DNA of 64,000 nucleotides from Dactylorhiza incarnata (Eukaryota > Streptophyta > Magnoliopsida > Asparagales > Orchidaceae): NCBI GenBank assembly GCA_033032865.1, contig JAWHQI010000306.1, forward strand, positions 1,054,001 through 1,118,000, given 5' to 3'. Under the pieces are notes generated by a model that was not told the DNA's origin, ran no database searches, and worked only from the letters and a program-made list of their open reading frames with translations. How positions within the stretch are numbered: position 1 is the first letter of the stretch; the number at the start of each line of letters is the position of its first letter. The translations under genes were made by a program, and so were the position numbers. This document shows, one piece after another, positions 21,611 through 34,800 of this stretch.

Positions 21611-21796
21611 ACAAGCTCGGACCAGAGAAGCGCTACGAAAGCGCAACATTACTTCTTCCTCTCGTAAAACTTGTATCAAAAACCTACAGGCTCAAAAGCC
21701 GCAGGATTGCACTTACGCATGTATCAATATTCTTTTACTAGTTATCCTCAAACTGTACCACCGCAGGAACCGCCTTGGGGCCCTGCCCCAAGAACT

Positions 21797-22082
21797 CAGC
21801 ACCTGCCTCCGAGCGGGGCGCTAATAAACAGCACCTGCCTCCGAGCGGGGCGCTAATAAACAGCACCTGCCTCCGAGCAGGGCGCTAATAAACAGCACCT
21901 GCCTCCGAGCAGCGCGCTAATAAACAGCACCTGCCTCCGAGCAGGACGCTAATAAGCAGCACCTGCCTCCGAGCAGCGCGCTAATAAACAGCACCTGCCT
22001 CCGAGCAGGACGCTAATAAACAGCACCTGCCTCCGAGCAGCGCGCTAATAAACAGCACCTGCCTCCGAGCAGCGCGCTAATG
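21797..22082. repeat. 32-bp tandem array (~9 copies)
   Basis: The unit is CAGCACCTGCCTCCGAGCRG plus GCGCTAATAAA, with few substitutions. It has no spacers. Confidence 0.93.
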
Positions 22083-22666
22083 AACAGCAGCTCGCCTCAG
22101 CGTTGCTTGGGCACATTGCCTCAACGTTGCTTGGGCACCTCGCCTCAGCGTTGCTTGGGCACATTGCCTCAACGTTGCTTGGGCACCTCGCCTCAGCGTT
22201 GCTTGGGCACATTGCCTCAACGTTGCTTGGGCACCTCGCCTCAGCGTTGCTTGGGCACATTGCCTCAACGGTGCTTGGGCACCTCGCCTCAGCGTTGCTT
22301 GGGCACATTGCCTCAACGTTGCTTGGGCACCTCGCCTCAGCGTTGCTTGGGCACATTGCCTCAACGTTGCTTGGGCACCTCGCCTCAGCGTTGCTTGGGC
22401 ACATTGCCTCAACGTTGCTTGGGCACCTCGCCTCAGCGTTGCTTGGGCACATTGCCTCAACGTTGCTTGGGCACCTCGCCTCAGCGTTGCTTGGGCACAT
22501 TGCCTCAAAGTTGCTTGGGCACCTCGCCTCAGCGTTACTTGGGCACATTGCCTCAACGTTGCTTGGGCACCTCGCCTCAGCGTTGCTTGGGCACATTGCC
22601 TCAACGTTGCTTGGGCACCTCGCCTCAGCGTTGCTGGGGCACATTGCCTCAACATTGCTTGGGCAC
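22083..22666. repeat. 24-bp/48-bp tandem array (~24 monomers)
   Basis: The monomers CCTCAGCGTTGCTTGGGCAC and CCTCAACGTTGCTTGGGCAC, each with a 4-base tail, alternate strictly as a 48-bp dimer. The array is very homogeneous, so amplification is recent. Long repetitive frames on both strands are artefacts. Confidence 0.95.
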
Positions 22667-23100
22667 CGTAGGGGCCTGCCCCCCTTACGGCCAAGCCGCG
22701 AGCCAAACTCGTGCAAAAAGCCGCGAGCCATACTCGTGCACCGTAGGGGCCTGCCCCCCTTACGTTTACCCCCGGTTCGAATATAAACATTCACCGGCCA
22801 AGCCGCGAGCCAGACTCGTGCAAAAAGCCGCGAGCCAGACTCGTGCACCGTAGGGGCCTGCCCCCCTTACGTTTACCCCCGGTTCGAATATAAACATTCA
22901 CCGGCCAAGCCGCGAGCCAGACTCGTGCAAAAAGCCGCGAGCCAGACTCGTGCACCGTAGGGGCCTGCCCCCCCTACGTTTGCCCCCGGTTCGAATATAA
23001 ACATTCACCGGCCAAGCCGCGGGCCAGACCCGTGCACCTATTTCATAAAAGCCGCGAGCCAGGCTCGTGCACCTATTTTAGCCGCGAGACAGACTCGTGC
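22667..23100. repeat. ~107-bp tandem repeats (3 copies plus partials)
   Basis: The unit contains CCGTAGGGGCCTGCCCCCCT, CCGGTTCGAATATAAACATT and two AAGCCGCGAGCCAGACTCG pieces. It decays to the right. Confidence 0.9.
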
Positions 23101-23317
23101 AAAAAATCAGCGTGCCAGATCCGCGCACCTATTCTACAAAAACCGCGAGCTCAAGCCCGCGCAAACTCATCTGTAACTTTGAAAATAATCAAACTATGCA
23201 GATGCTAACAACCAGACTTACAAGTTCGTGCAGATGACAAGTACGATAAATACAATCAAAGAGATACAACCATATCCGGCAAACACGGCTAAAAGCAGCT
23301 AAATAAATCACTCCTCA

Positions 23318-23655
23318 GCAGGCGCGCGCGCAGGCGCGCGCGCGGGCGCGCGCCCTGCCGCGCGCGGGCGCGCGCCCTGCCGCGCGCGGGCGCGCGCCCT
23401 GCCGCGCGCGGGCGCGCGCCCTGCCGCGCGCGGGCGCGCGCCCTGCCGCGCGCGGGCGCGCGCCCTGCCGCGCGCGGGCGCGCGCCCTGCCGCGCGCGCG
23501 CCCTGCCGCGCGCGCGCCCTGCCGCGCGCGCGCCCTGCCGCGCGCGCGCCCTGCCGCGCGCGCGCCCTGCCGCGCGCGCGCCCTGCCGCCGCGCGCGCCC
23601 TGCCGCGCGCGCGCCCTGCCGCGCGCGCGCCCTGCCGCGCGCGCGCACGCCCGGC
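23318..23655. repeat. GC-only array (CGCGCGGGCGCGCGCCCTGC family)
   Basis: 20-bp units to about 23490, then 15-bp CGCGCGCGCCCTGCC units. The stretch is essentially 100% G+C and CpG-dense. Arg/Ala/Gly frames here are artefacts. Confidence 0.95.
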
Positions 23656-23959
23656 CGCGCAAGCCCGCGCGGGTGTGACCCGCGCGCAGCTTTCCCTCCA
23701 CGCGAATACTGCGCGCGGCCATGAAAGGGGCGGCAGGGCGCGCGCGCGAGCCCGCGCGGGTGTGACCCTCCACGCGACTCCCCGCGCCTCTAGCACGCCG
23801 TTCGCCCGCCTTTTTGGAAATTAAACCTTTGGACCTCATGCTCACCTTGGCACCACCATCGTCACCGCCCACCTCCGCGCCAGTATTCGCCCCAGCCATC
23901 GCTCACAGGTACAAGTCGCAGGGGAAAATCCAATTGCTCTCCGTGCGCTCCAAACAAAT

Positions 23960-23975
23960 GGATTTGGGGGGCAAA
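23960..23975 (+). promoter_or_regulatory. Polypurine tract
   Basis: GGATTTGGGGGGCAAA lies directly before the 3' LTR. Confidence 0.7.
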
Positions 23976-25133
23976 TGATGGGTTCCTCCTATTTATGGAA
24001 AAAACTCGTAACCACCGCACACCGGATCCCATTCTCGCACGTCAAATCCCATTACCACACACCGGATCCCGAAAACCGCCACACACCGAATCCCACCTTC
24101 GCACACCAGATCCCACTCCCGCGCGGCGGATCCAAACCACCAAGCACCGATCCAAACCACCTCGCGCGGGATCCCAACCGCCCCGCGCGGGATCGCAACC
24201 ACCGCCAACCACCGACGGCCGACCGCCGCCAACCACCGGTCGGCCACCGCCACCAGCCGGCCTCCCGCCGGCCGGCCGCCGCCCGCCGCCCGCCGGCCAC
24301 CGCCCGCCGCCGGCCGGCCGCCGCCAGCCGCCGCCCGCCGCCCCCTTCATGGCCGGCGGCCATGGCCGGCCACCGCCGTCGCCGCCCTTCACTCTCCACC
24401 GTCGGATCTCTCCAAGGCCCTCGCGGCCCTCCGATCGTCTCGCGCGATCACGACTTTTCGATCGTCGCCAACGATCTCGGCCCTCCATTTGATGGTTATC
24501 CGCGATAACCACCGTAACCACCGTAACTTCCACTTCCCAAGCCTATAAATAGACCCTCAAGGGTCTTCATTTGGATCCGATCTCTGATTCTCTCCCAGAC
24601 TCTCTCTCTCTTCATTTCCTCCTTCCCTCAGAGTTTCTCTCTCTACACTCCGCCATCCCTTTTTACTAACTGACAGGTTCTTCCTGCGAGCGCCTCTTAC
24701 CGAGGAAGCAGTGCTACGTCGTTCGAGACGAGCACCCCGAACCAGAGCAGCAAAGTCAAGGCGCTCCGTGAAGTGCTCACCCAGCAAGCGCGCAGCCGCG
24801 CCAGACGCACCGCAAGGCAATCAACTCCTAAGTGGTGGCCTGTCACCCACGGAGTTCTCTCTCTCTCTCTCTCACAACTGTAACGAGGCGCGGCCTGTCG
24901 CCCTCGCATTCTCCAAGAAAGCCCTGTAACAGCATAACATAGTGGATTTCGGCCAGCACCGTCCCGGCCACGTGGTTTTTCACCCTTTGGAGGGTTTCCA
25001 CGCTAAAGATCTGTGTGTACCATTTTCGGCATTTTCTCTCTGCAACATTCTGACTGTGTGCGCACTCGACCGCCCGGGCTAAGACGGACCGAATTGAAAC
25101 CGGTCTAACAAAGGGCGTTGAGAAGCCGCAACA
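23976..25133 (+). repeat. 3' LTR of gag-only gypsy element
   Basis: 1158 bp, followed by AGTAG. Confidence 0.9.
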
Positions 25134-25138
25134 AGTAG

Positions 25139-25745
25139 ATTACTTTAGATCGAGAAAAAAAAATTCACTGCGGTCACGACGGCCACCACTGCACCGCCAC
25201 CCAAACAAGTCTAAGATCATAATTAATTTATTAATACTAATTATGCTAATATAATAATATTTAATCTCAATGATTCAGCCAAATATACTTGAATAATAAA
25301 TTAAATACCCAAAATAAACATTGATCAACTAATTATCAAGGTATTTAAGGACAAGCTAAGATCATCAAGATTTTATTAAATTTGCAATATGAAAAGCCAG
25401 AGTAATAAGCCATTAACAATTAATTTCAACAAGTAGGAATTACTCATACTGCGAGATAAATTCTAAAATTAATAAATAATCATTACTGTCAAGTCTAATT
25501 AGTACTCAATTTTAATTACTACATTTACATTTTGGTAATAATTCAATTCGGTTTTAGATGTACTTGGTTCTAAGTCAAGGTCAAAAAAAAAACCCAAAAA
25601 TAATACCCTAGCCAGACATATATATAATATAATTAAACATTAAAAAAATTCCCATGAAAAACAATACCTGACCGGCAAGGTGATGATGCAGCCACATATA
25701 TGGCAACGGAGAGAGTGGGATCAAGTGAAGCACGAATCTTGAGGC
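25139..25745. other. AUG5 3' flank / probable 3' UTR
   Basis: AT-rich, no frame. Several AATAAA-like signals occur on the minus strand (for example near 25227 and 25373), suitable for polyadenylation of AUG5. I cannot decide which is used. The gypsy element inserted about 0.6 kb downstream of the AUG5 stop. Confidence 0.45.
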
Positions 25746-25877
25746 TCAGAGGAGCTGCTTGTCATAAAAAGCCATCTGGAGCTTCTTCACATGGTTGAGC
25801 CAAGCGCCCACGTTCTGACCGTCAACCGTTACCCAGTCAACGGCAGTTGCCGCGGGCTGATCCCACCATTCATCCAC
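25746..25877 (-). CDS. AUG5: AUG5 last coding exon
   Basis: Follows the acceptor TCTGACAG and opens [16 protein letters not shown] in phase 0. It has 43 codons and then TGA (25746-25748). Confidence 0.87.
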   Translation of the reverse strand: MDEWWDQPAATAVDWVTVDGQNVGAWLNHVKKLQMAFYDKQLL

Positions 25878-28800
25878 CTGTCAGAGTAACATTGCACAGA
25901 TTTTAGAAATGTTGGTTTAGGGGGCCATAATTATTTCTTTAAAGCACATTTTTTTGAAACAAATTGAGGGAATAGTAGTGAAAATAGTATCCAAATTTTC
26001 CATTCAAAAGAAAATATCAGCTTACCACCTTCCCTGACCGAACAATTTTTTCGTGTACGCCGAGCGTATATTGGTTATATGAATTTTATAAAAGTGAATT
26101 TTCCGTATATCTATTGTTGTATTTTACGTAAAAAAAAATTAGATTCATAATTAACACATTTTTATAAACAATTTAAGATCTTATTTGCCTAAAAAATATG
26201 ATTGTTTTCAAAATTATCCGGCCAAACATTGTTGTTTTTGAAAATCAGGCCGTAACACCTTTTTTTTTAAATCCAGCCGTTCGATAACCAATCTGGTGGC
26301 TCAAAAACCACGCGTATATAACTAATATACGCTACGCCTGCCCAAAAAAAAAAAAAAATTCTCCCCAACCATATAAAAGAAAATTGAAATTAAGGCGCCC
26401 ATAAACTATTTCGGCAAATATTGGTCCTATTCAATACTAGGTTGATGCACAGGTGCAGCTCCATTCTGGTGGCAAATGGAAGTCCTCCCCTATGGGCAAT
26501 GGATCCCCGCTGAAACATTACTTATTTCCAGGCTATCCCGTGGCGGGCCCGACAACCCATCATAGGCGACTATGGGAGAACAGTCGTAAAGGGCCGCGGC
26601 CCAGACACCCCAACCCAATCTCCGCACTTGTTCTCAGTGTGTCCGGTTGTTGAGGCTCGGGCTCAATCCCCAGACCTCCTTGATAAGCAATCCTCCTACT
26701 GAGATTGGGTTGGGGTGTCTGGGCCGCGGCCCTTTACGACGGTTATCCCATAGGGGCCTATGATGGGTTATGGGGCCCGCCATAGGCTAGCCGGGATAGG
26801 TCGTATCACAAGCGCTGCAGCTTTGTGCGTCTCCATCTTTCAGCACTCCAAGCGACAAATGGAGCCGCACCGGCCCGCCAAACGCACCCTAAGCCTCGGG
26901 TTTGGGAGAGCGATGGCAGTTGTGCATGCTACTTTCCCCAAACGGCATTTTATGCCAAAACACCACCACAACCATACATACGTGGTCAAGCGTTACCGCT
27001 CGTGAACGCCCAAACCTCAGAAAGTACAACACGGGTAAACCGCCACCATGGTCCCAAGCAGAGCCTAAGGCTCCATTTAAGCGCCCGCACGTAAATGGCA
27101 GTCAGCGGTCTACCGACTTACGCCGGGACCATGGAATGCCGTCCCTCAAAACGATGGGTTTACCTCGCCCGGACATTGCTTAATTCAGTGCAAACTCTAG
27201 AAAAAATTTTCCTACGAGAGAAGAATTGATAAAAAAAATATATATTTACCAAGCCCCTGACGCGGTGGCAATCTTCCAAGCACCTTTGAGCGTCCACAAC
27301 AGCATTTCGGAGCTCGGGCTGCCATATTTCTGTGCTGAGCTGCTCCTGCTCTGCAGCTAGCTTGAGACAGTAGTTGCACATCCTGCAGATTTCAAACGTT
27401 ATTAAATTCGCATTCTGATGTTTTTTTTTCAACGGTAAATAATGCGTGCGCAAATGCAGGATGGTTCTAAGGAGTTGCTTGATTATATGTCATTTATATT
27501 CCAGTATGAATAAAGCATCAGAGTTACTTAATATCATTGCTATGATTTATCAATATTGTATGTTTTAGGGTTAATTACAGGGGCATCCCCACTACTAAGA
27601 CTAAGACTAAAGGCTCCGTTTGGCACGACGGTGGCGGTCGTGAACGCGGTGGTAAAATCGTCATTCGTGAACGGGCACCTAAGGAACTTCATCCACTTTT
27701 ATGTTCAAGTGAATGAAGTTCCTTTGGTGGGCGTTCATGAATGACGGTCTTACCAATACGTTTATGACCTCCACCACTGTACCAAACGGAGCATATATTG
27801 CTAAATTTTAGTACAATAAACCTTCATTTGAGAAAAGTTAACTCAGAAGGGAGTATCACGTGACATTGTAAACTCAGATGAGAGGTTTTTGTAATTTGAA
27901 AAGGTGAAATGGAAGTGCCCGGGAGGTTCTGGTAATTACCCCAATGTTTTATTCAATATTAATGCTTAAAAGGCTTAAAGAGATGTAGAAAGTACTGCAT
28001 GGCGCTGATTTAATTCGTTTATATGATATTGAATCAAGAATACACATCCGCACCGTTCAAATTAAATTAAGATCAATAAGCTTTAAATTTAATAAGGAAA
28101 GAGGGAATAGAAGATCAATTTTCAGCACATTCGGTGGATGTCACAAATGATGCCTGTTGCAGGAAGAATCAGAGATATAAGAAGCATGAACGTTAAAAAT
28201 AAAAACCGGTTCAAATGAAAAGAAAAATCAGTTTTGTACCATGCAGAATAAAGCCTGGAGGGCGTTGATAGACAGTTTTTCGAGATGCCAATGTCTTGGC
28301 TGATTAATAAAAGTGACACCAGATCCGTAGGTTATAAGGTTTAAGCTGTTACCTGTATTTCTATTTTGTTATTTTGAATTTCGTCTGAGCGGCCGGAACG
28401 TGCTGTTATGGGTCAAACTGGCGGTTAGCCAAGTAGTGTAGTTTGTGGGTCAAACCGGCGGTTAGCTGAGTGCTGCTATTTATGGGTCAAACCTGAGGCT
28501 AGCCGAGTAGTGTTTGTTGAATATTTCGCTCATAATGTGTCCGCACATGTCGATACCGACTCAATAAGGACTCATGAGTGGTGTGTCGACATGTCGATAC
28601 CAACTCAATAAGGACTCGTGAGTGGTGTGTCGAATTAGGGCACGACTCTAAGCTGGAGGTACTAGTACTATATATTTCATTCCAAACTTGGTGGACCCTA
28701 TGTAGAATACTTTGAGCGCCGCCTCAACATTCTCAAAGTAGCTTTGTGCGGTCGGTTAGGTTTTCGAGAGTTCTCTCATTTTTGCGTTGTTGCCGCTCGA

Positions 28801-31800
28801 TTGAAGAAGCTCGTCCGGTCGCCACCTCAGAGGAGAAATCACGATTCGTCCGTCGCTCCACGCCGCCGCCAGCAGGGAGAAATCCCGTTGCACGTCTATT
28901 GATCGTGGAAGTCACTTACCGCTCGTTCGAAGGAGCCCGCCGCTCCTCGCTGCCGATCGAAGGAGAGGGATCTTTGTCAATTCTTCCACGGCGTCGCGCG
29001 CAGGGATTTTCTCCTGTCACAACAGGAGAAACTCGACGCCAGATCCCAGCCGCGTGGATTGACGCTAGAACCCTACCTCGACGTCGGGGTGCTCGTCGGA
29101 CCCTACCTAGAAGGGTCTGCGCCGCAAAGATCGTGCCTGAATCCCAAGATATCGATGTCGGAATCCTGTTCGCCGCCTCAACCTTGTTCGTTGTCGATCT
29201 GCGAACTATGCGCTACTCGTCGTTCGAAGTGAGGAGTTCTCGTCTCCTCTGCACCGCTTGGAGGAAGGGATGGTTCTTCGCGTGCCGTCGGGAAGGGGAC
29301 TGCTTCCGCCGTTCGAAGGAGATCACGTATCCTGTGTAGGGGATAATGAGTCGTGGAGGAGATCGACTGAGATCATTTTCTTCATGGATCAGGTGATATT
29401 TTTCTTTAAATTATGTCGAAGCGTAGCAATTACGATATTGTGAAATTGCACGTTTGACGTCACTGAGTTCTATGGTTGGAAACTGCACGTTCAACTCGGC
29501 ATTAAAGAACGTGAGATTTTCTACAGGGTTCTCAGTGATTTTTCCACAACCATTAAAGACGTAAATGAATTTCAGTGGAACAAAGATGAGATTTCTACAG
29601 GGACTACCTTCTGAATTCCCTAAATTCTCGTCTTGCCATGACCTACAGTAAGATGACAAATGAGAATTGAGATCGCTTGAACGCTCATTTCCAAAAACAT
29701 GAGGGACTGTCAAAAACTCTCCTTGCAGAGAAGTTTTTTTATTTCAAATTCAATATGAATTCGACAGTCACCTCTCAGCTTATTGAACTGAAAAATATGC
29801 GGAACAAGCTGAAGGATGACAAGTCAGACATGTCTGATAATCTCTTTGTCGGTCTAATTCTTAGCAAGCTGCCTCTTGAGTGGAACACTTTCAAGACTGA
29901 AATGCACATACTGAAAAAGCAGATAGGGCTTGACGAACTTAAAATGTTCATCCATATTGAGGATTAAAACTCTGTCACGAAGTGCACAGAATAAGTCAAT
30001 CAACTCGTTCATGTTGCTAACTTAGTTTCACATTGCAGCAAACCTCAAAAAAGCCATCGTCACCTAAAGGTGAATCGTCGTCACAGTTACAGGCCAAAAA
30101 ACTTCTTTTAAAAGGAAGAAGGGCAGGTGTCATAACTGCGGAAAGTGGGGTCACTGGACAGCAGACTGCAAACTTCCTAAGAAGCTCAAGGAGGATGCAC
30201 CTCAGAACAAGGAGAACATGTTGGTGAACAACAAATATGAACCTCAATTATTTGTTGGTATGATGGGGAGTGGTCGCAGCAGTGTGTCCTCTGAATGGTG
30301 GTTGGACAACGGAGCTATTTGTCATGCTACAAATGACAAAAAATTACTCATTGAGGTTTCAACGATCAAGGACCTTATGGAGAATTTCAATGAAGGAGAA
30401 ACTCAAATGACTCGTGCTGGGACAACAGATATAGTTTTATCTTCGGATAAATCACTAACCTTAAAGTATGTTAGAGTAGTTTCCTCCCTTAAGAAAAATA
30501 TAATCTTTATGAGTTCGCGAGATAGGGCTGAAATGTCTTTTTCAACCCTAAACGGTAGAATAACTTTAACGGTTATTTCTTATTATTTTGGTTACGCGTA
30601 TATGATAAATGTAATGTATAGACTTAACTTAAACAATGATATCATTAATCAAGTGAGTTCAAATCTTATTGATCCTAAGTTATTACACAATAGACTTGGA
30701 TATGTGAACTATAGGAAAATGCGTGATCTAACTACGAGTCATAACATCCATTTAGACTTATTCATTTGATTTAATAGATGTGAGGTGTGTGCACAAACCA
30801 AGATCACTAGAAAACCTTTTAAGTCGATTTCTAGAAGCACACAATTTCTTGAGTTGATACACTTTGACCTCTGTGATTTTAGGAGTCATGTCACTAGAGG
30901 TGGAAAGAAATATCTGATAACTTTCATAAATGATTTTTCTAGATATTGTCATGTCAAATTGCCGAAATCGAAAGATGAAGCATTCGAGACATTTAAGATC
31001 TTCAAATCTAGAGTTGAAACTAGTTAAACTTGAAAATTAAAAGATTTAGAAATGATAGAGAAAGTGAATATACTGCAACTGGGTTCAAAGAATTTTGTGT
31101 CGCTGAGGGTATAATACTTGAAATCACTGCTCCTTACTCACCCTAATCGAATGGTGTTGCTGAGCGGAAGAGTAGAACTTTAACAAAAATATTAAATTTT
31201 ATGTTACTTATAGCTGACATGCCTACCTCATTTTGGAGAGAAACAATCTTAACTGCAAATCATATTCTAAATAGATTGACTTACTCTAAGCTTACTTTCA
31301 CACCTTATGAGTTATGATATAAGCATCCTTGTAGGTATGATACTCTAAAGACTTGGGGGTATATTGCTTATGTATGAATACAAGACCTCAAGAGACCTAA
31401 GGTGAGACCTAGAACTACAACTTGTGTATATCTATGTAGTGCAAAAGATAATGCAGCCGATAGGTTTCTAGATCTATCCACGAATACACTAATAGAGTCT
31501 AGATGCTTAATTCTTTGAAAATAAATTTGTCAAAGATCAAAATTTTAACGTATCCGGGTTTACAGACATGATTTCAGAATCTACTGTAGAACCTGAAGTT
31601 GACACCTCTAACACTACTACCCAACCATTAGAAGGTGAACCTCTTCCTCTTAGAGTGTTTACAAGAGAAAGAATCTCTAAGGACTTTGGTGAAAACTTTG
31701 TCACCTACCACTTAAATGATGATTTATTCTTCTATCAAGAAGCAATGAGATCTAGAGATTCTCTGACGTGGGTAAAAATCATAGATGATCAAATGGACTC

Positions 31801-34800
31801 GCTGCTACAAAACAACACTTGACATCTAGTTAACCTACTTAAAGGAGTTAAAGTCATTGACTGTAAGTGAATGTTAAAAAAGAAAATGAATAGTCACGGG
31901 TCAATAAATAGATTCAAAGCACGCCTAGTGACTAAAGACTATAAAAAACAAGGGGGAATTTAACTATTTTGATGTTTATTCACATGTGTGTCACCTGTCG
32001 ACTATACAAAAATTTCTTGTTTTAGCGTCTATCAAGAACTTTATAGTTCATCAGATGGATGTAAAGACAACATTCTTGAATGGAGTGCTTAATGAAGAAA
32101 TCTATATGACATAACCATAAGGTTGTGCTCAGAAAGATTTCAAAGAAAAGGTGTGCAAACAGAACAAATCAATATATAGGCTTAAACAAGCGCCTAAAAA
32201 GTGGCACCTTAAATTTGACCAAGTGGTAAAGAGTTATGGATTCCAATCCAGTTATTCAAATAAATGCTTTTATCATCGCTCAGTGTCGAATAAAACAGTC
32301 ATCATATGTCTTTATGTTGATTCTTGGGTCGGATCTTTCTGCAGTGAGTGATAAAATTCACTCTTGCAAAAAAGTTTGACATGAATGATCTTGGTCTTGT
32401 TGATACTCTTCTATGTATGAAACTCATTGTTGATAAGCATGACGTTACTCTTAATCAAGCCCATTACATTAAACAACTACTTTCTACCTGGGGATATAAA
32501 GAATGTAGGCATGTTGAGACACCTTTTGATCACAACATAAAGTTGAGTCCAAATGAAGGGACCAATGTTGATCAAGTAAAATAATTTAGGATAATTGGAA
32601 GTCTCATGTATGTCACAAGTTGTATAAGACCAAAGATTGCCTTCTCAATTGGCTTGCTGAGTCGTTTCACGAGTAATCCAGGAAAAAAGTATTGGGATAC
32701 CCTAGATAGGCTGATGAAATATTTAAAAGGTACAAAAGATCATGTTCTATGATATACTGGACACCCATCTAGTGTGGATGAATATTCTGATGCCTCTTGG
32801 TGCTCAGAAATTAAAAATAGTAAATACACCAGTGGATATATATTCACATTGGGTGGAGCTGCTATAACTTAGAAATTGTTATGGGATCTATTATATTATT
32901 TATTTCCTAAATATTGTTTTTATAGCGCTTTCCTATTTTTGTTGTATTTCCATTGTCGTTATTTCCTTTGTCGTTATTTTCTTTGTCGTTATTTCCTCTA
33001 TTGCTCTTTCCTTTGGTGTCAATTGTAAGACGATTTAAGAGACCCCTTGGGTCTTGTATTGGTATGCAAGAAATAAAGTCTGTTTTCCTTCCTCTAAATT
33101 TGTGAGATATTAGTAGCTCTCTCCTCCTACAAGCAAGCCCCGCTTAGGATGTCGCGGTTCCGGCTCCACAGTATCCTCCTCCGTCGTCGTCATCGTCGCC
33201 TCCGACACGTTCCCGACTAGGCCCGTAACAACTTGGTATCAGAGCTTTCTCGGTCCCCGTCCGCGGACGCATGCCAACATCGACATCCAGTCCAATCAAC
33301 CGCACCTTTCCCGCAGCCACAGAGCCCCTCTACTAGCAGCGACATATTAGAACGTGTCGTCTACGTCCAATCGACTGCACATCCCGCAAGATCGTCATCC
33401 TTCCGGCGTCTTCCTCTCCCTGCTCATCTCCAACCGCCTCCTTCGACTCGCTGCTGCAAAGCGCATCCATCAACGCTCGTCAAAGCCCGTCCCGACACGT
33501 ACAACAGCGGATCCCTCTCATTCAACGAGGGCACCGACGCACAACATTTGGACCGTCGACGTTCACGACCTGCACGCCGGCTCGTCGTCCGTTTAACGCC
33601 TGGATCGACGCCCAAAGTTCTGTGACAGACGCGTCCAAAACATCCGCACACTCCCAGCCGTTTTTATTTTCCATTCAAGGCCACCCTTCCTGATTCGAGC
33701 CACGACTCCGAGACCAGCAAAATTCTAGCTAATAGAACACAATCCACTTTACATCAACACGAATTGGGCTTATTTAAATTACGATAGATTGCTCAAATCT
33801 CAAAATCACATCCTTGGAGACTCTTTTGTACCATCATAGGGAAGCGACGCGGGTCACGTGGCACACCAAAATCAAGACCGTCCGCGCCACTCATTCATCC
33901 GAACTCAAACCGACCCGTCACTCGCTCAATAACCTCTGCGCAGCAATACATGGGCGACTCATCGGATCAGCTTAACCAACTTCTGACCATGGTGCAGACC
34001 TTCATGGCGCAACAAACTGTCATTGCAGACCGTCGTCAAGCGGCCATTACCGCACTCTTCAAGTGCCTCGATGATCTCTCCACCGCTCCCTCACACGACC
34101 ATGCTTGCAGCAGTCAAGCACTACAACCACCAACAGTCCTTGTACGCCCTGAGGTTGTTGCCCCACCGCGCTACACACGGTTGGACTTCCAACATACGAT
34201 GGGAAGGCGGACCCCTTAGGTTGGCTCACCAGGTGCGAGCTATTCTTTGGCCACCAACACATTCAGGCTGCCGAGCGGCTACCCCTGGCCTCCTTCCATC
34301 TTCTCGACTCTGCTCTACTTTGGGCAACTCGTCTCCTTAACGATCACCCAGGACTGACGTGGGAAGATTTCAAACGCTTTTGCATCCTACGCTTCGGCCC
34401 TCCCATCCGCAGTAATCCTCCTGGTGCCCTCACGACATTGCGTCAGACGGGATCCGTGGATGATTTTCTGGACCAGTTTCAGCTTCTCCTGGCACAGGTC
34501 ACGCTCTCTCCAGATATGCAGGTCGTCATCTTCACCGCAGGACTTCACGATCGTCTGCGACTTGATGTCGAGTTTGAAGCTCCTCCAGACTTAGTGGCTG
34601 TTATGTGACCGTCGCCTCCAACTAGCACAGGAGGCATATCCACCCACCAACATAGGCATTCAGCAAGACCACCCTGAGGGTCATCCAGCCCCACAGTTCG
34701 TCAACTATCTCGGGCCAATATGATGGAACAACGAGCACAAGACTTATGTTACAACTGCGACGAATAGTACGCTCGCGACCACAGGTGCAAACAACTTTTT

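Larger units (their letters stand above)
18924..25133 (+). mobile_element. Gag-only non-autonomous gypsy element (TR-GAG type)
   Basis: LTRs at 18924-20049 and 23976-25133 start TGATGGGTTCC and end GCCGCAACA. The target duplication AGTAG is perfect (18919-18923 and 25134-25138). A TGGCGCC-type PBS follows the 5' LTR and a polypurine tract precedes the 3' LTR. The only protein is a rearranged gag (20123-21610). The remaining 2.4 kb is four different tandem arrays. LTRs are very similar, differing mainly in the GC-rich GCCGGCC tract. The structure implies trans-mobilisation by a related complete element. Confidence 0.9.

Noticed and set aside
21797..22666. CRISPR-like array of short repeats
   Set aside because: Repeats are head-to-tail without spacers, in a plant retroelement.
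23289..23899. Arg/Ala/Gly proteins up to 194 codons
   Set aside because: By-product of the GC-only array.
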